DNA of 64,000 nt from an uncultured Blautia sp. GTDB taxonomy: Bacteria > Bacillota > Clostridia > Lachnospirales > Lachnospiraceae. Positions 1 to 7,451 of this stretch are shown in pieces. Below the pieces are notes generated by a model. The model saw only the letters and a program-made list of their open reading frames with translations, was not told where the DNA came from and made no database searches. The position numbers and the translations under genes were made by a program. The first letter of the stretch is position 1; every line of letters begins with the position of its first letter. The stretch covers positions 1 through 64,000 of the forward strand of contig NZ_CAKRNY010000016.1 of assembly GCF_934371575.1 (NCBI RefSeq), in the 5' to 3' direction.

Positions 1-291
1 TTCTATCCCTTCTTTATGTGTCCATTTTTTAGGAACCCTTCTTCTTATCGTGTCCACTTTATAGGGTATATTTTATTTCTATTCCTTTTTCTATTCCTTT
101 TTCTATTCCTTTCTCTATTCCGCTCTGTTCCCCTGCCTCAAATTCTGCTTTTCTCAGCTTTCGTTCTTCCTCTTCTTTGTCATACTCAAATATACTCACC
201 GCAATAACCTCCGCTCTATTCCTTTGAAGAAATTCTTCCAGAATTCCATCATGAATACATTTGTCTACAGCTTTTTCCACTGCTGCCTCTA

Positions 292-449
292 GAGCGTGTT
301 TAAAAAAGGCTTTCTGCAAGATGTTCGTCACAATTTGTGGGAGATTTTACCCGGATGAGGGCGCCGTAGCGGGCTACGGCAACCGAATTCGGGTGAAATA
401 TACCGCAAAGTGGGGCGTGCAGATTGTAGGAATGATTTTTCAAACAAGC
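292..449. mobile_element. 158-bp miniature inverted-repeat element (copy 1), carrying an inner hairpin insert
   Basis: The element is flanked by TCTA at 288-291 and 450-453. Its ends are inverted repeats of the form GC(G/T)TGTTT(A/G)AAAAA. Excising it with one TCTA restores the Rpn reading frame. The outer 79 bp match the second copy at 63484-63562; the extra material at about 341-421 is a separate hairpin insert. No transposase is encoded, so any movement would need one supplied in trans. Confidence 0.75.
341..421. repeat. Hairpin-forming insert nested in the miniature element
   Basis: This block is absent from the copy at 63484. It contains a perfect 8-bp stem, GCCGTAGC (363-370) and GCTACGGC (373-380), with a 2-base loop. 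The stem sits inside weaker outer pairing, ACCCG at 349-353 with CGGGT at 390-394. It is GC-richer than its surroundings and has no coding potential. It resembles a REP-like palindromic unit. Confidence 0.6.
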
Positions 450-678
450 TCTAGCTCCATAGATTTCGCATATTTACGTACCAGTGCTACATATGCTGCA
501 TATTCTCTTAAAGTCTGGCACTGCTCCAATAATTCATGGTTGCTGCCTTCATTAATATTTAGAGTTACTACTTTTAGCTCCAGCTTCGGCTCACCGAATA
601 AGTAACATTGTCAGTATTGATTTACAAGTACTATATTAATTTTTATCTATTCTGTTTTTTTTCACCGTCATGCAAGTA

Positions 679-954
679 TCAGCTCATATTGGAAAAACGT
701 TCCACTGCTTTCGTAAAGCTCTCGATGGTCTTATCTGCATCACCATGTTCAATGCCATCGCGGACACAGTGCTTGATGTGGCCTTCCAACACCACTTTTC
801 CGCAGCCGTGGAGGGCAGATTTGGCAGCGTTAATCTGGGAGAGCACGTCCTCGCAAGGAACATCCTCGTCAATCATACGGTCTATTGCCTGTACCTGGCC
901 GATTATTTTTTTTAGCCTGCGATGCAGGTTTTCGGAATCCATACATTGTCTCAT
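679..954 (-). CDS. CsoR/FrmR-family metal- or formaldehyde-sensing transcriptional repressor
   Basis: A 91-residue all-helical protein of the DUF156/CsoR family. It has the family metal-site pattern: Cys34 in VPCEDVL, His59 and Cys63 in EGHIKHC. In CsoR this C-H-C set binds Cu(I), so a copper or related metal sensor is the first guess; FrmR, RcnR and persulfide sensors share the fold. A typical member represses an efflux or detoxification operon, but no such target is in the window. It lies 5 bp after the end of the broken ATPase gene and runs toward the Rpn remnant. An AAGGATG ribosome-binding site sits 12 bases before the ATG. Confidence 0.85.
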   Translation of the reverse strand: MRQCMDSENLHRRLKKIIGQVQAIDRMIDEDVPCEDVLSQINAAKSALHGCGKVVLEGHIKHCVRDGIEHGDADKTIESFTKAVERFSNMS

Positions 955-959
955 TTGTG

Positions 960-2617
960 TTATACATCCTTTCTGATCAGCACTTTTTTTCCTTCAAAGG
1001 CAAACCCATAATGATAAATATTCGCTTCAGGAATCCCCCTGGCTTTTAAGTCTTGATCATATCTTTTATTTTTAATCTGTTTTAAAGCATTTTCCACGGT
1101 TTCCTCTAAAGACTTCTCCTTAGAAGCCTGCCGAACTTTAAATTCAAATATATATGCTTTTTCAGTCTTATCTGTTGGCTCAAGCATTACATCATATCTT
1201 CCAAGACCACTTTCCCGATTAGATGTTATCAGATATCTTCCTCCAAGATCTACGATCAGTCCAAGCACAAATCCATGATAAAACTGCTCAGGTTCTGCCT
1301 CTTCTGAAACCTTTTTCCCTGTATCAAAAGAACTAAAAGTCTGAACCGAAATCTGATTCATATATTCATTCATGTAATCTACATCGTCAACCAGCAACGC
1401 CTTAATAAAATCATTATAACGCACGTTGGATTTCTGGAACCAGCCGCGGATCATTTTCCGAAACATGTTTCGCACTTCATGATTCGTAATAGAAAGAAGG
1501 TACAATTCTTCTCCGTTTTCCGGAATATGGTCTGCTTTCAAATAGCCAGAAGCAAGAAGCAGACTCCAAACTGCGGAATCGCTTTCCTGAAGCTGATCAA
1601 ATACCAGTTCCTCTTCTATTGGTGACGCAATTGTTTTTCCTGCAAGAAGATCTTCCATTTCTATTTTAATATCCGAAGAACCTTCCCGGATCAACTTTCC
1701 AATCAGACTGTTTGAACTGGTGTTTGCCCAGAAATTTTCAAACTTCCCGGTATCCAGAAACTTGGTAATCGACCATGGGTTATAGATATCTGTATGACTG
1801 CCAAAGTGAAATCCCTTATACCAATAACGTACCTGTTCTAACTTATCTTTACAATCAAATTCTGTAAGAATTTGTTCAATCTCTTTTTCCGTAAAGCCAA
1901 AAGCCGTTTCATATTTCTTCGAACCTGTTGTAACAATTTCCAGATTATTCAGATCAGAAAAAATAGATTCCTTGGATATTCGAGTGATTCCTATGAGAAT
2001 TCCTCTTTCCAGATATGGATTTGTCTTAAAAGCCGAGTTGAAAAGTCCACGCAAAAATGCTGTTAATTCATTCCAATACCCATTTACGTAGGCTTCCTGA
2101 AGTGGAGTATCATATTCATCCAGAAAAATAAGCACTTTTCTTTCATAATGCTTCGCCAGGCATAAGGCCAGCCGATAAAGCGCAAGCCCTGCTACAGAAT
2201 CAGAAACGTCTTCTTTTATATAATCCAGATATGCTTTTTCTTTTTCATTTAATGCAGAAGATGTTCTTAAAAAATCATATTTCGCATACAAATCCAAAAG
2301 AATCTGTATGATTCCCATTCTTGAATCTTCATATGTTTTTCCTTTTACAGCGGCAAAACTGATAAAAATAACAGGATAGCTCCCCTGCAATTCCCGATAT
2401 TTTTCATTCGTCCAGATATGCAGATTTTCAAAATATCTGCCACATCCGGCATACTCATATTCAAGGTTTTCCCAAAACGCCGGGGTCTGGTAATCAGTGT
2501 TACCACATCTCCATTCTCCCACCATTCGCGGATAAAATCAGTCTTGTCCACATAGAAATACTTATTATCTCTGATAGAACCAAAATCCTGATTTCCAATT
2601 GAAATAACCGCTTTCAT
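960..2617 (-). pseudogene. AAA-type ATPase with C-terminal PD-(D/E)XK-like nuclease domain (DUF1703 type), disrupted by deletion and frameshift
   Basis: The N-terminal frame (2617 to about 2450) reads IGNQDFGSIRDNKYFYVDKT and a P-loop, LITRPRRFGKTLNMSM. The rest lies in another frame (about 2460-960), from YAGCGRYFENLHIWTNEKYR through IFLDEYDTPL (Walker B) to a C-terminal region with YIFEFKVR. Related proteins have roughly ten residues between NMSM and the YAG segment; these are gone and the frame is shifted. The short repeat AGTATGC at about 2448-2455 sits at the junction, which suggests slippage between repeats. The family is common in Lachnospiraceae and poorly understood. The 5' start is set by GGAAAGGAG upstream of 2617. 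Confidence 0.8.
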
Positions 2618-2749
2618 ATTGCAGAAGGTCTCCTTTCCCAAACATTTATATCTCTACTTTAACATTTGTATCCTTAATTTACAAGTTATAGTATAAATAT
2701 TATCGCTATTGAAACCAATAAGAGACCACCTGTTTCCAGGCGATCCCTA

Positions 2750-2819
2750 AACGGACATGTCGCCAGTCGGCGACATCACCATATATGAAAGTCAGCTGTT
2801 CCGCGCCTATGGCGCTCAC
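2750..2819. repeat. Small palindromes between operons
   Basis: Two perfect short hairpins occur between the 5' end of the ATPase gene and the 3' end of the ABC permease gene: ATGTCGCC/GGCGACAT at about 2757-2776, and GCGCC/GGCGC near 2808-2816. They may end transcription of the permease operon, although no long T-run follows. Nothing else is recognisable here. Confidence 0.4.
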
Positions 2820-3556
2820 ACACTCAGTTTCTTTTCCATGATCCAGCCACTGATCATATACAGCACAGCCGCCATGGCAAATGAAGCTGCTATATACAAG
2901 ACAAAGGTAAGCTCGATGCTTGCCAGAGAGGGAATATAATCCAGAATCATTCCAAGCAAAGTGGACAGAATCACAAAAATAAGGAAGGATACCAGACCAC
3001 TGCCTCTTTTCCCTGCAAGAACACTGGCGGATAAGATCACTGCCAGATCTGCATTTACGATGTAGACAATCCAGCTTGCCAGAAGTCCGAAAAAGTAAAG
3101 CGCAATTTCTACCGGATTTAAGCTAAAGGACCAGTTTATCTCCAGAAATGTTCTTACAAGGTCCATCAGTTCTTTCATTCCACCAATGTAAAGTGTGGCC
3201 ACAGTCACATCAATGGCTGCCAACGCGGCAAAAAACACACCAGTTAAAGCAATGGAGATACCATTTTCCAGAACCTTGGCACCGAGGATCTGGTAGCTGC
3301 TCTTCGGAGTGAGGAACAGCATATAGCTCTGCTTCGTATTCAGGTCACGGTGCAAAACGATCACACTCTCCAGCCCAATGTAAAAAACACCAACAACAGC
3401 GCACATGGAAAGAAGTGCAACTCCTATTGCAAGCAGGTTATCTTTTTCCAAAAATACACCCAACAAAAAAGCAATTTCAACCACTGCGGTGATCACCAGC
3501 AGGATTAATTTGGAAAATGCGGTTTTACGAAATTCATATTTCATTAACTTTAACAT
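2816..3556 (-). CDS. ABC-2-type transporter permease
   Basis: A 246-residue integral membrane protein with about six hydrophobic segments, including residues near 17-37, 41-62 and a run near the C-terminus. It ends in a basic MEKKLSV tail. It overlaps the 3' end of the ATPase gene by 7 bp, so the two are translationally coupled and form one exporter-like unit. The substrate cannot be told from sequence; GntR-linked pairs like this often respond to cell-wall antibiotics or handle peptides. Product class is firm, substrate unknown. Confidence 0.85.
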   Translation of the reverse strand: MLKLMKYEFRKTAFSKLILLVITAVVEIAFLLGVFLEKDNLLAIGVALLSMCAVVGVFYIGLESVIVLHRDLNTKQSYMLFLTPKSSYQILGAKVLENGISIALTGVFFAALAAIDVTVATLYIGGMKELMDLVRTFLEINWSFSLNPVEIALYFFGLLASWIVYIVNADLAVILSASVLAGKRGSGLVSFLIFVILSTLLGMILDYIPSLASIELTFVLYIAASFAMAAVLYMISGWIMEKKLSV

Positions 3557-4260
3557 ACGGTTTCCCCTCCATGTCCATAAATTTCACGATACAGATCCAC
3601 AACTGATTTATGCCGGTGGATGCGAAGCTCTTCTATCATACACTGCTCGGCCAGCTGGCCATCCTTCATAAAAATGGCAGCATCCGCCACACGCTCCAGT
3701 TCGTCTACCAGATGGCTGGAGATCACCAGCGTCACATCCGGTGCAATGGCTTCCAGAATGCTCTTCATGATCTGCTCCCTGGCAAGAATATCAATACCAT
3801 TAAGTGGCTCATCCAGCAAATATATCTTAGCTTCACGCGCCATTGTAACAGCAATCTTCAGCTTCGCCATCATACCGGAGGACAGCTTCTTCGCCTTCAT
3901 ATCCCCTGTAAGCTCCATACGTGAAATCATTTCATTATATTTTTCCATAGAAAAATCCTGGAAGAAATCTTCATAATATTTCCCAACATCAGCAACAGTC
4001 ATCCAGCTGTAAAAATAGGGCTCCGTGGACATATAGGCAATTTCTCTCTTGCTCTGGACTCCAACAGGGTTTCCCTGATAAAGGATTTCTCCGCTGGTTG
4101 GCTTAACAAGGCCAGCGGCCATTTTCATCCAGGTGGTCTTACCACTTCCGTTAGGACCTAACATGGCATATACAAGTCCGGCCTCCAGACTTAATGACAC
4201 CTGGTTCACAGCAGTCTTACTGCCGTATTTTTTCGTTATTTCTCTGCTCTCTAAAATCAT
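3550..4260 (-). CDS. ABC transporter ATP-binding protein
   Basis: A 236-residue ABC ATPase. Walker A is GPNGSGKTT near residue 35, the signature is LSSGMMAKLKIA near 126, Walker B is IYLLDEP near 147, and the H-loop is VISSHL near 180. It energises the permease that overlaps its 3' end. Its 5' end follows the GntR gene by 19 bp, in the arrangement of Bacillus YtrA-YtrB operons. The domain is standard length, with no accessory region. Confidence 0.92.
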   Translation of the reverse strand: MILESREITKKYGSKTAVNQVSLSLEAGLVYAMLGPNGSGKTTWMKMAAGLVKPTSGEILYQGNPVGVQSKREIAYMSTEPYFYSWMTVADVGKYYEDFFQDFSMEKYNEMISRMELTGDMKAKKLSSGMMAKLKIAVTMAREAKIYLLDEPLNGIDILAREQIMKSILEAIAPDVTLVISSHLVDELERVADAAIFMKDGQLAEQCMIEELRIHRHKSVVDLYREIYGHGGETVC

Positions 4261-4279
4261 TCTCTTACACTCCTCGTCA

Positions 4280-4630
4280 TCACTTCGTCTCTTCCAGAAT
4301 TCTGATTGCTTCAGCTCTGGAAAAACCCAGCTGCTCCATTCCTTCCAGAAATTCCCGGATCAGCGCACCAGCCATTTCTTCCTTCAGCTGCTGCACCTTT
4401 CCCGAATCCTCTGTCACAAAGGTTCCCATTCCACGTCTGGTAAAGCAGACACCTTCCTGCTCCAATTCCTTATATACACGGCTGACTGTGTTTGGATTGA
4501 TAGTATATTCTACTGCCAGATCACGGACAGATGGGAGCTTCTCTCCCGGAGACAGCTTGCCTGTAACAATATCCCGTTTTATAGAATTTGCTGCCTGGAG
4601 ATAAATCGGCAGCGATGAATTGTATTCCAT
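4280..4630 (-). CDS. GntR-family (YtrA subfamily) transcriptional regulator
   Basis: A 116-residue regulator. An N-terminal winged helix reads LPSVRDLAVEYTINPNTVSRVYKELEQ in two blocks, followed by a short helical dimerisation tail, as in YtrA. It lacks a large ligand-binding domain. It is the first gene of an operon with the ABC ATPase and permease and probably represses it. The promoter just upstream (4666-4694) has an ACTAGTGTACTATTCAAC stretch over its -10 that could be its operator. Confidence 0.9.
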   Translation of the reverse strand: MEYNSSLPIYLQAANSIKRDIVTGKLSPGEKLPSVRDLAVEYTINPNTVSRVYKELEQEGVCFTRRGMGTFVTEDSGKVQQLKEEMAGALIREFLEGMEQLGFSRAEAIRILEETK

Positions 4631-4665
4631 GGCTCCCTCCTTTTTTGTATTGCTGTCATAGTTGA

Positions 4666-4694
4666 ATAGTACACTAGTTTTGTGTTTTTGTCAA
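4666..4694 (-). promoter_or_regulatory. Sigma-A-type promoter of the GntR-ABC operon
   Basis: On the minus strand, TTGACA (4689-4694) and TACTAT (4666-4671) are separated by 17 bp, 36 bp upstream of the regulator's ATG. GTGTAC next to the -10 could be a GntR half-site. Confidence 0.8.
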
Positions 4695-4732
4695 GCATAT
4701 TTTTATAATTGCAATTTCAAGAGTTCTTATAT

Positions 4733-4955
4733 AACAAAGCGGACAACTCTGCTTTAGAATGCATTTTCTTCTAGCAGAACAAAGCGGACAAGTCCGCTTC
4801 AAGCTCCCTAAATCCCTCAATCTTTGAGGGACTTGTTGCGCTTTGCGCGCCAGATGCCGTCTGCTTTAGCAGACAGATTCCTCATGCATCTGGTCGCATC
4901 CTCGCGGAGCGTTTTTTGTGTAATAGGAACATTACGGAGTAATTTCCTATTACAC
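4733..4955. repeat. Hairpin-dense intergenic block, possible structured RNA or composite repeat
   Basis: The 393-bp gap 4631-5023 has no gene but contains a series of perfect stems: GCGGACTTGTCCGC near 4785, TCCCTCAA/TTGAGGGA near 4812-4831, GTCTGCT/AGCAGAC near 4859-4874 nested in CCAGATGC/GCATCTGG, and a near-perfect stem of about 23 bp at 4911-4962. AACAAAGCGGACAA occurs twice (about 4735 and 4782). It lies downstream of the YoaK-like gene and upstream of the GntR operon promoter. The function is not known to me. Confidence 0.55.
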
Positions 4956-4985
4956 AAAAAACGGAACCCCCAATTGGAGATTCCG
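4956..4985 (-). terminator. Intrinsic terminator of the YoaK-like gene
   Basis: On the minus strand, CGGAATCTCC pairs with GGGGGTTCCG (4962-4985), followed by six Ts, 38 bp after the stop at 5024. The T-run also forms the base of the long adjacent hairpin. Confidence 0.75.
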
Positions 4986-5023
4986 CTTTATAAGATCTGT
5001 ATTACTGGTATCATATATATTTT

Positions 5024-5713
5024 TTACTGCCAGTGATGCTCTGCCTCTTCAATTTCCTCAATAAACATAAGCAGAAAACTGATCAGCAACAAAATACTGG
5101 ATGCCCAGATGGCCCTCACTCCATATGCAATAGAAAGTCTGCCTCCCACTCCTGCGCCAATGGCAAACAGAAGTATAATGGCAAAATAACACATTGCCTG
5201 ATGAAGCAGTCTTGGCTTTCTTTCACGCATATAAGCGGAAAGAGCTGCCGTACCGCTTCGCAGGTTTCCAATGCACATGGTGCTGGCATAGGAATTGCCT
5301 TCCACCTTTCGGAAAGTCTGTACCTGCAGTGCACAGGAGAAGGATACCATAGTGGTAGCCAGTATGTTCATATTTCCCGGTATGAAGCCTACCAGGAAAA
5401 GCAGGATAATTTCTACCAGAAGGATTCCCTGGCGCCAGTGAAGGCGTTTCGCATAGCGGAATTTATCCTGAATGCGCTCTGCTACCAGTACTCCAAGGAA
5501 AAATGCGGTCAGGGGAACCAGATAGTGCAATCCTGCTTTCACTTCGCCGTTCATAAACCGCTCACTCATCAGTACCACGTTTCCGGTCTGAGCGTTGGAA
5601 AAAACGCCGTCGCGTGTGAAGTAGGTATAGGCATCCTGAAATCCTCCTGACACTGCAAGAAATGCACTGTTTATGAAAGCTTCTGAGGTCTGTACCTTCT
5701 TATGATGGTCCAT
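5024..5713 (-). CDS. YoaK family (DUF1275) membrane protein
   Basis: A 229-residue protein with about six transmembrane segments. It starts with a short basic, His-containing stretch and reads FLAVSGGFQDAYTYFTRDGVFSNAQTG across two blocks, the hallmark N-terminal region of DUF1275. TMCIGNLRSG is conserved in the second half. The family is presumed to be small-molecule transporters, but no substrate is established. It is a single gene with its own terminator; AGGAAGGAACTTACT precedes the ATG. Family assignment is firm, function open. Confidence 0.88.
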   Translation of the reverse strand: MDHHKKVQTSEAFINSAFLAVSGGFQDAYTYFTRDGVFSNAQTGNVVLMSERFMNGEVKAGLHYLVPLTAFFLGVLVAERIQDKFRYAKRLHWRQGILLVEIILLFLVGFIPGNMNILATTMVSFSCALQVQTFRKVEGNSYASTMCIGNLRSGTAALSAYMRERKPRLLHQAMCYFAIILLFAIGAGVGGRLSIAYGVRAIWASSILLLISFLLMFIEEIEEAEHHWQ

Positions 5714-5877
5714 AGTAAGTTCCTTCCTTTATCTTTTGTCTTTGTTCTGCATATTCGATTATACATCTTCAAAGTTATAAACTATAAATCTAATCCTGTA
5801 AACACTTAATTTGATATACAGGCTATAACGTTCTTATATGTCAGGCATGAGGCACGAAAGCTTATCTTGCTCTATGC

Positions 5878-6444
5878 TTATTCTGCTTTGTGCTCTTTCA
5901 GGTATTCCTTACGTCCTTCTTCATAGAGGTTATTTCCCTCGCTGTCAATAATAACAACAAGCGGCATATCCTCTACATAAAGCTTACGAAGTGCTTCTGC
6001 ACCCAGATCCTCATATGCGATCAGCTCCGCCTTCTTGATACATTTTGCAAGAAGGGCACCAGCTCCGCCGATGGCTCCAAAATAAACGCCATCATATTTC
6101 TTCATGGCTTCTACAACTTCCGGGAGACGTGCTCCTTTTCCGATCATACCGCGTGCCCCTACTGACATCATAGTCGGTGCATAGGCATCCATACGACCAC
6201 TGGTTGTAGGACCTGCGGAACCGATTACTGCGCCTGGTTTTGCAGGAGTCGGTCCTACATAATAAATAGTTGCATCTGTTGGATCAAATGGAATTTTTTC
6301 TCCTTTTGCAAGAGCTTCGCACATACGCTTGTGGCCTGCGTCACGGGATGTGTAGATGGTTCCGGTAAGAAGAACCTGATCTCCTGCATGAAGTGTCTTA
6401 GCCAGTTCTTTTGTCAGAGGCAGTGTAATTTTTCTTTTTTCCAT
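5878..6444 (-). CDS. Class I fumarate hydratase, beta (C-terminal) subunit
   Basis: A 188-residue C-terminal-type subunit of the oxygen-sensitive [4Fe-4S] fumarase/tartrate dehydratase family, with the conserved YYVGPTPAKPG and IGSAGPTTSGRMD segments. With the alpha subunit encoded 2 bp upstream it interconverts malate and fumarate in the cytosol. Tartrate dehydratase has the same architecture, but the neighbouring fumarate reductase and malate dehydrogenase favour fumarase. It is the last gene of the cluster. About 160 bp without a clear terminator follow before the next gene. Confidence 0.93.
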   Translation of the reverse strand: MEKRKITLPLTKELAKTLHAGDQVLLTGTIYTSRDAGHKRMCEALAKGEKIPFDPTDATIYYVGPTPAKPGAVIGSAGPTTSGRMDAYAPTMMSVGARGMIGKGARLPEVVEAMKKYDGVYFGAIGGAGALLAKCIKKAELIAYEDLGAEALRKLYVEDMPLVVIIDSEGNNLYEEGRKEYLKEHKAE

Positions 6445-6446
6445 GA

Positions 6447-7289
6447 TCAGATCACCTCCGTTTTATGACGGGTAACGTGGCAGTTGATATTTACTGCACA
6501 TGGCATTCCCGCAATGTGAGTAGGCATTGTCTCGATATTCAGACCAATGGCTGTGGTCTTTCCTCCAAAGCCCTGAGGTCCGATTCCAAGCTTGTTTACC
6601 TTCTCAAGCATTTCATCCTCAAGGTCTGCATAGAACGGATCCGGATTATGGGAATCCAGAGGACGCATCAGAGCTTTCTTTGCAAGGAGCGCACATTTAT
6701 CAAAGGTTCCGCCGATTCCTACTCCGACAACCATAGGAGGACATGGGTTAGGACCTGCTGTCTCCACTACTTCCAGAATGAAATCCTTGATTCCCTGAAG
6801 TCCTGCAGATGGCTTGAACATACGGATCATACTCATGTTCTCGCTTCCGAAGCCTTTTGGACCTACTGTGATCTTCACCTGGTCTCCCGGAACGATCTCT
6901 GTATAGATCATCGCCGGTGTGTTATCTCCTGTATTACCACGGCGTACAGGATCCTTCACTACAGATTTTCTCAAATATCCTTTGTCGTAACCGCGACGTA
7001 CACCTTCATTGATGGCATCTGTGAAATCTCCGCCTACAAAGTGTACATCCTGTCCGATCTCCAGAAAAACACATGCCATTCCTGTATCCTGACAGATCGG
7101 CACATTCTCCTGATCCGCAATGTCAAAGTTCTCAATAATATTGTCAAGGACGCCCTTGGCGATTTTTCCATCTTCGCATGCGCGGCATGTTTTGATGGCA
7201 CATTTTACATCTTCCGGAAGATGTTCATTTGCTTCGATACAGAGCTTCTCGATAACGTCTGTAAGTCTGCTTACTTCTACTTCACGCAT
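6447..7289 (-). CDS. Class I fumarate hydratase, alpha (N-terminal) subunit
   Basis: A 280-residue iron-sulfur subunit of two-subunit class I fumarase. The expected cluster cysteines are present: Cys66 in ICQDTG, Cys183 in GPNPCPP and Cys270 in NCHVTRH. It catalyses reversible hydration of fumarate to malate together with the beta subunit that follows 2 bp downstream. Here it would feed fumarate to the reductase encoded just upstream. The fumarase pair has its own promoter at 7317-7345, so it can be expressed apart from the electron-transfer genes. GAAGGGAGCTCACCAAA precedes the ATG. Confidence 0.94.
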   Translation of the reverse strand: MREVEVSRLTDVIEKLCIEANEHLPEDVKCAIKTCRACEDGKIAKGVLDNIIENFDIADQENVPICQDTGMACVFLEIGQDVHFVGGDFTDAINEGVRRGYDKGYLRKSVVKDPVRRGNTGDNTPAMIYTEIVPGDQVKITVGPKGFGSENMSMIRMFKPSAGLQGIKDFILEVVETAGPNPCPPMVVGVGIGGTFDKCALLAKKALMRPLDSHNPDPFYADLEDEMLEKVNKLGIGPQGFGGKTTAIGLNIETMPTHIAGMPCAVNINCHVTRHKTEVI

Positions 7290-7316
7290 TTTGGTGAGCT
7301 CCCTTCTTTTTTCTCT

Positions 7317-7365
7317 ATTATATCAAATGCTTCCGGTATCGACAATTGCTAATCAATACCGGAAG
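7317..7365 (-). promoter_or_regulatory. fumarase promoter overlapped by an inverted-repeat operator
   Basis: Minus-strand TTGTCG (7340-7345), a 17-bp spacer and TATAAT (7317-7322). A perfect 10-bp inverted repeat CTTCCGGTAT/ATACCGGAAG (7330-7339 and 7356-7365) brackets the -35 and covers much of the spacer, which is good geometry for a repressor site. Confidence 0.7.
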
Positions 7366-7380
7366 TTATTTTATGATACC

Positions 7381-7404
7381 AGTGTCAAAAGACCTTTTGA
7401 CACT
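7381..7404. repeat. Perfect 11-bp-arm hairpin between tfrA and fumarase genes
   Basis: AGTGTCAAAAG and CTTTTGACACT are separated by 2 bases. It follows the tfrA stop by about 50 bp. No T-run follows on the minus strand, so it may act as an mRNA processing/stabilising hairpin or an operator rather than a standard terminator. Confidence 0.6.
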
Positions 7405-7451
7405 CATTTCATTTTATGGCTCCTGGTCACAAAATAAACCGCAGCACTTTA

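Larger units (their letters stand above)
59..610 (-). pseudogene. Rpn-family (PD-(D/E)XK) recombination-promoting nuclease remnant, interrupted by a miniature element
   Basis: Two minus-strand pieces read as the C-terminal part of an Rpn/transposase-like nuclease. The upstream piece (about 610-454) gives EPKLELKVVTLNIN and LREYAAYVALVRKYAKSME. The downstream piece (about 287-59) gives AAVEKAVDKCIHDGILEEFL and NRAEVIAVSIFEYD, then a GIEKGIEKGIEKGIE tail. If 292-449 and one copy of the flanking TCTA are removed, the two pieces join in frame as SMELEAAVEKAV, so the break is an insertion. The N-terminal catalytic domain is missing: a stop precedes position 610. No intact product is expected. The family match rests on recalled C-terminal motifs. 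Confidence 0.75.

Noticed and set aside
1..62. Two related blocks, GTGTCCATTTTTTAGG and CGTGTCCACTTTATAGG, possibly an insertion-sequence end
   Set aside because: Only one edge is visible and no transposase frame follows, so I cannot tell an IS end from chance similarity.
16..207. Plus-strand frame with a Phe/Leu repeat (FLFLFLFLF)
   Set aside because: It is the antisense of the GIEKGIEKGIEK tail of the Rpn remnant; the repeat is explained by that coding sequence.
7381..7404. Intrinsic terminator between tfrA and fumarase genes
   Set aside because: The stem is strong, but no T-run follows on the transcribed strand, so it is listed as a hairpin only.
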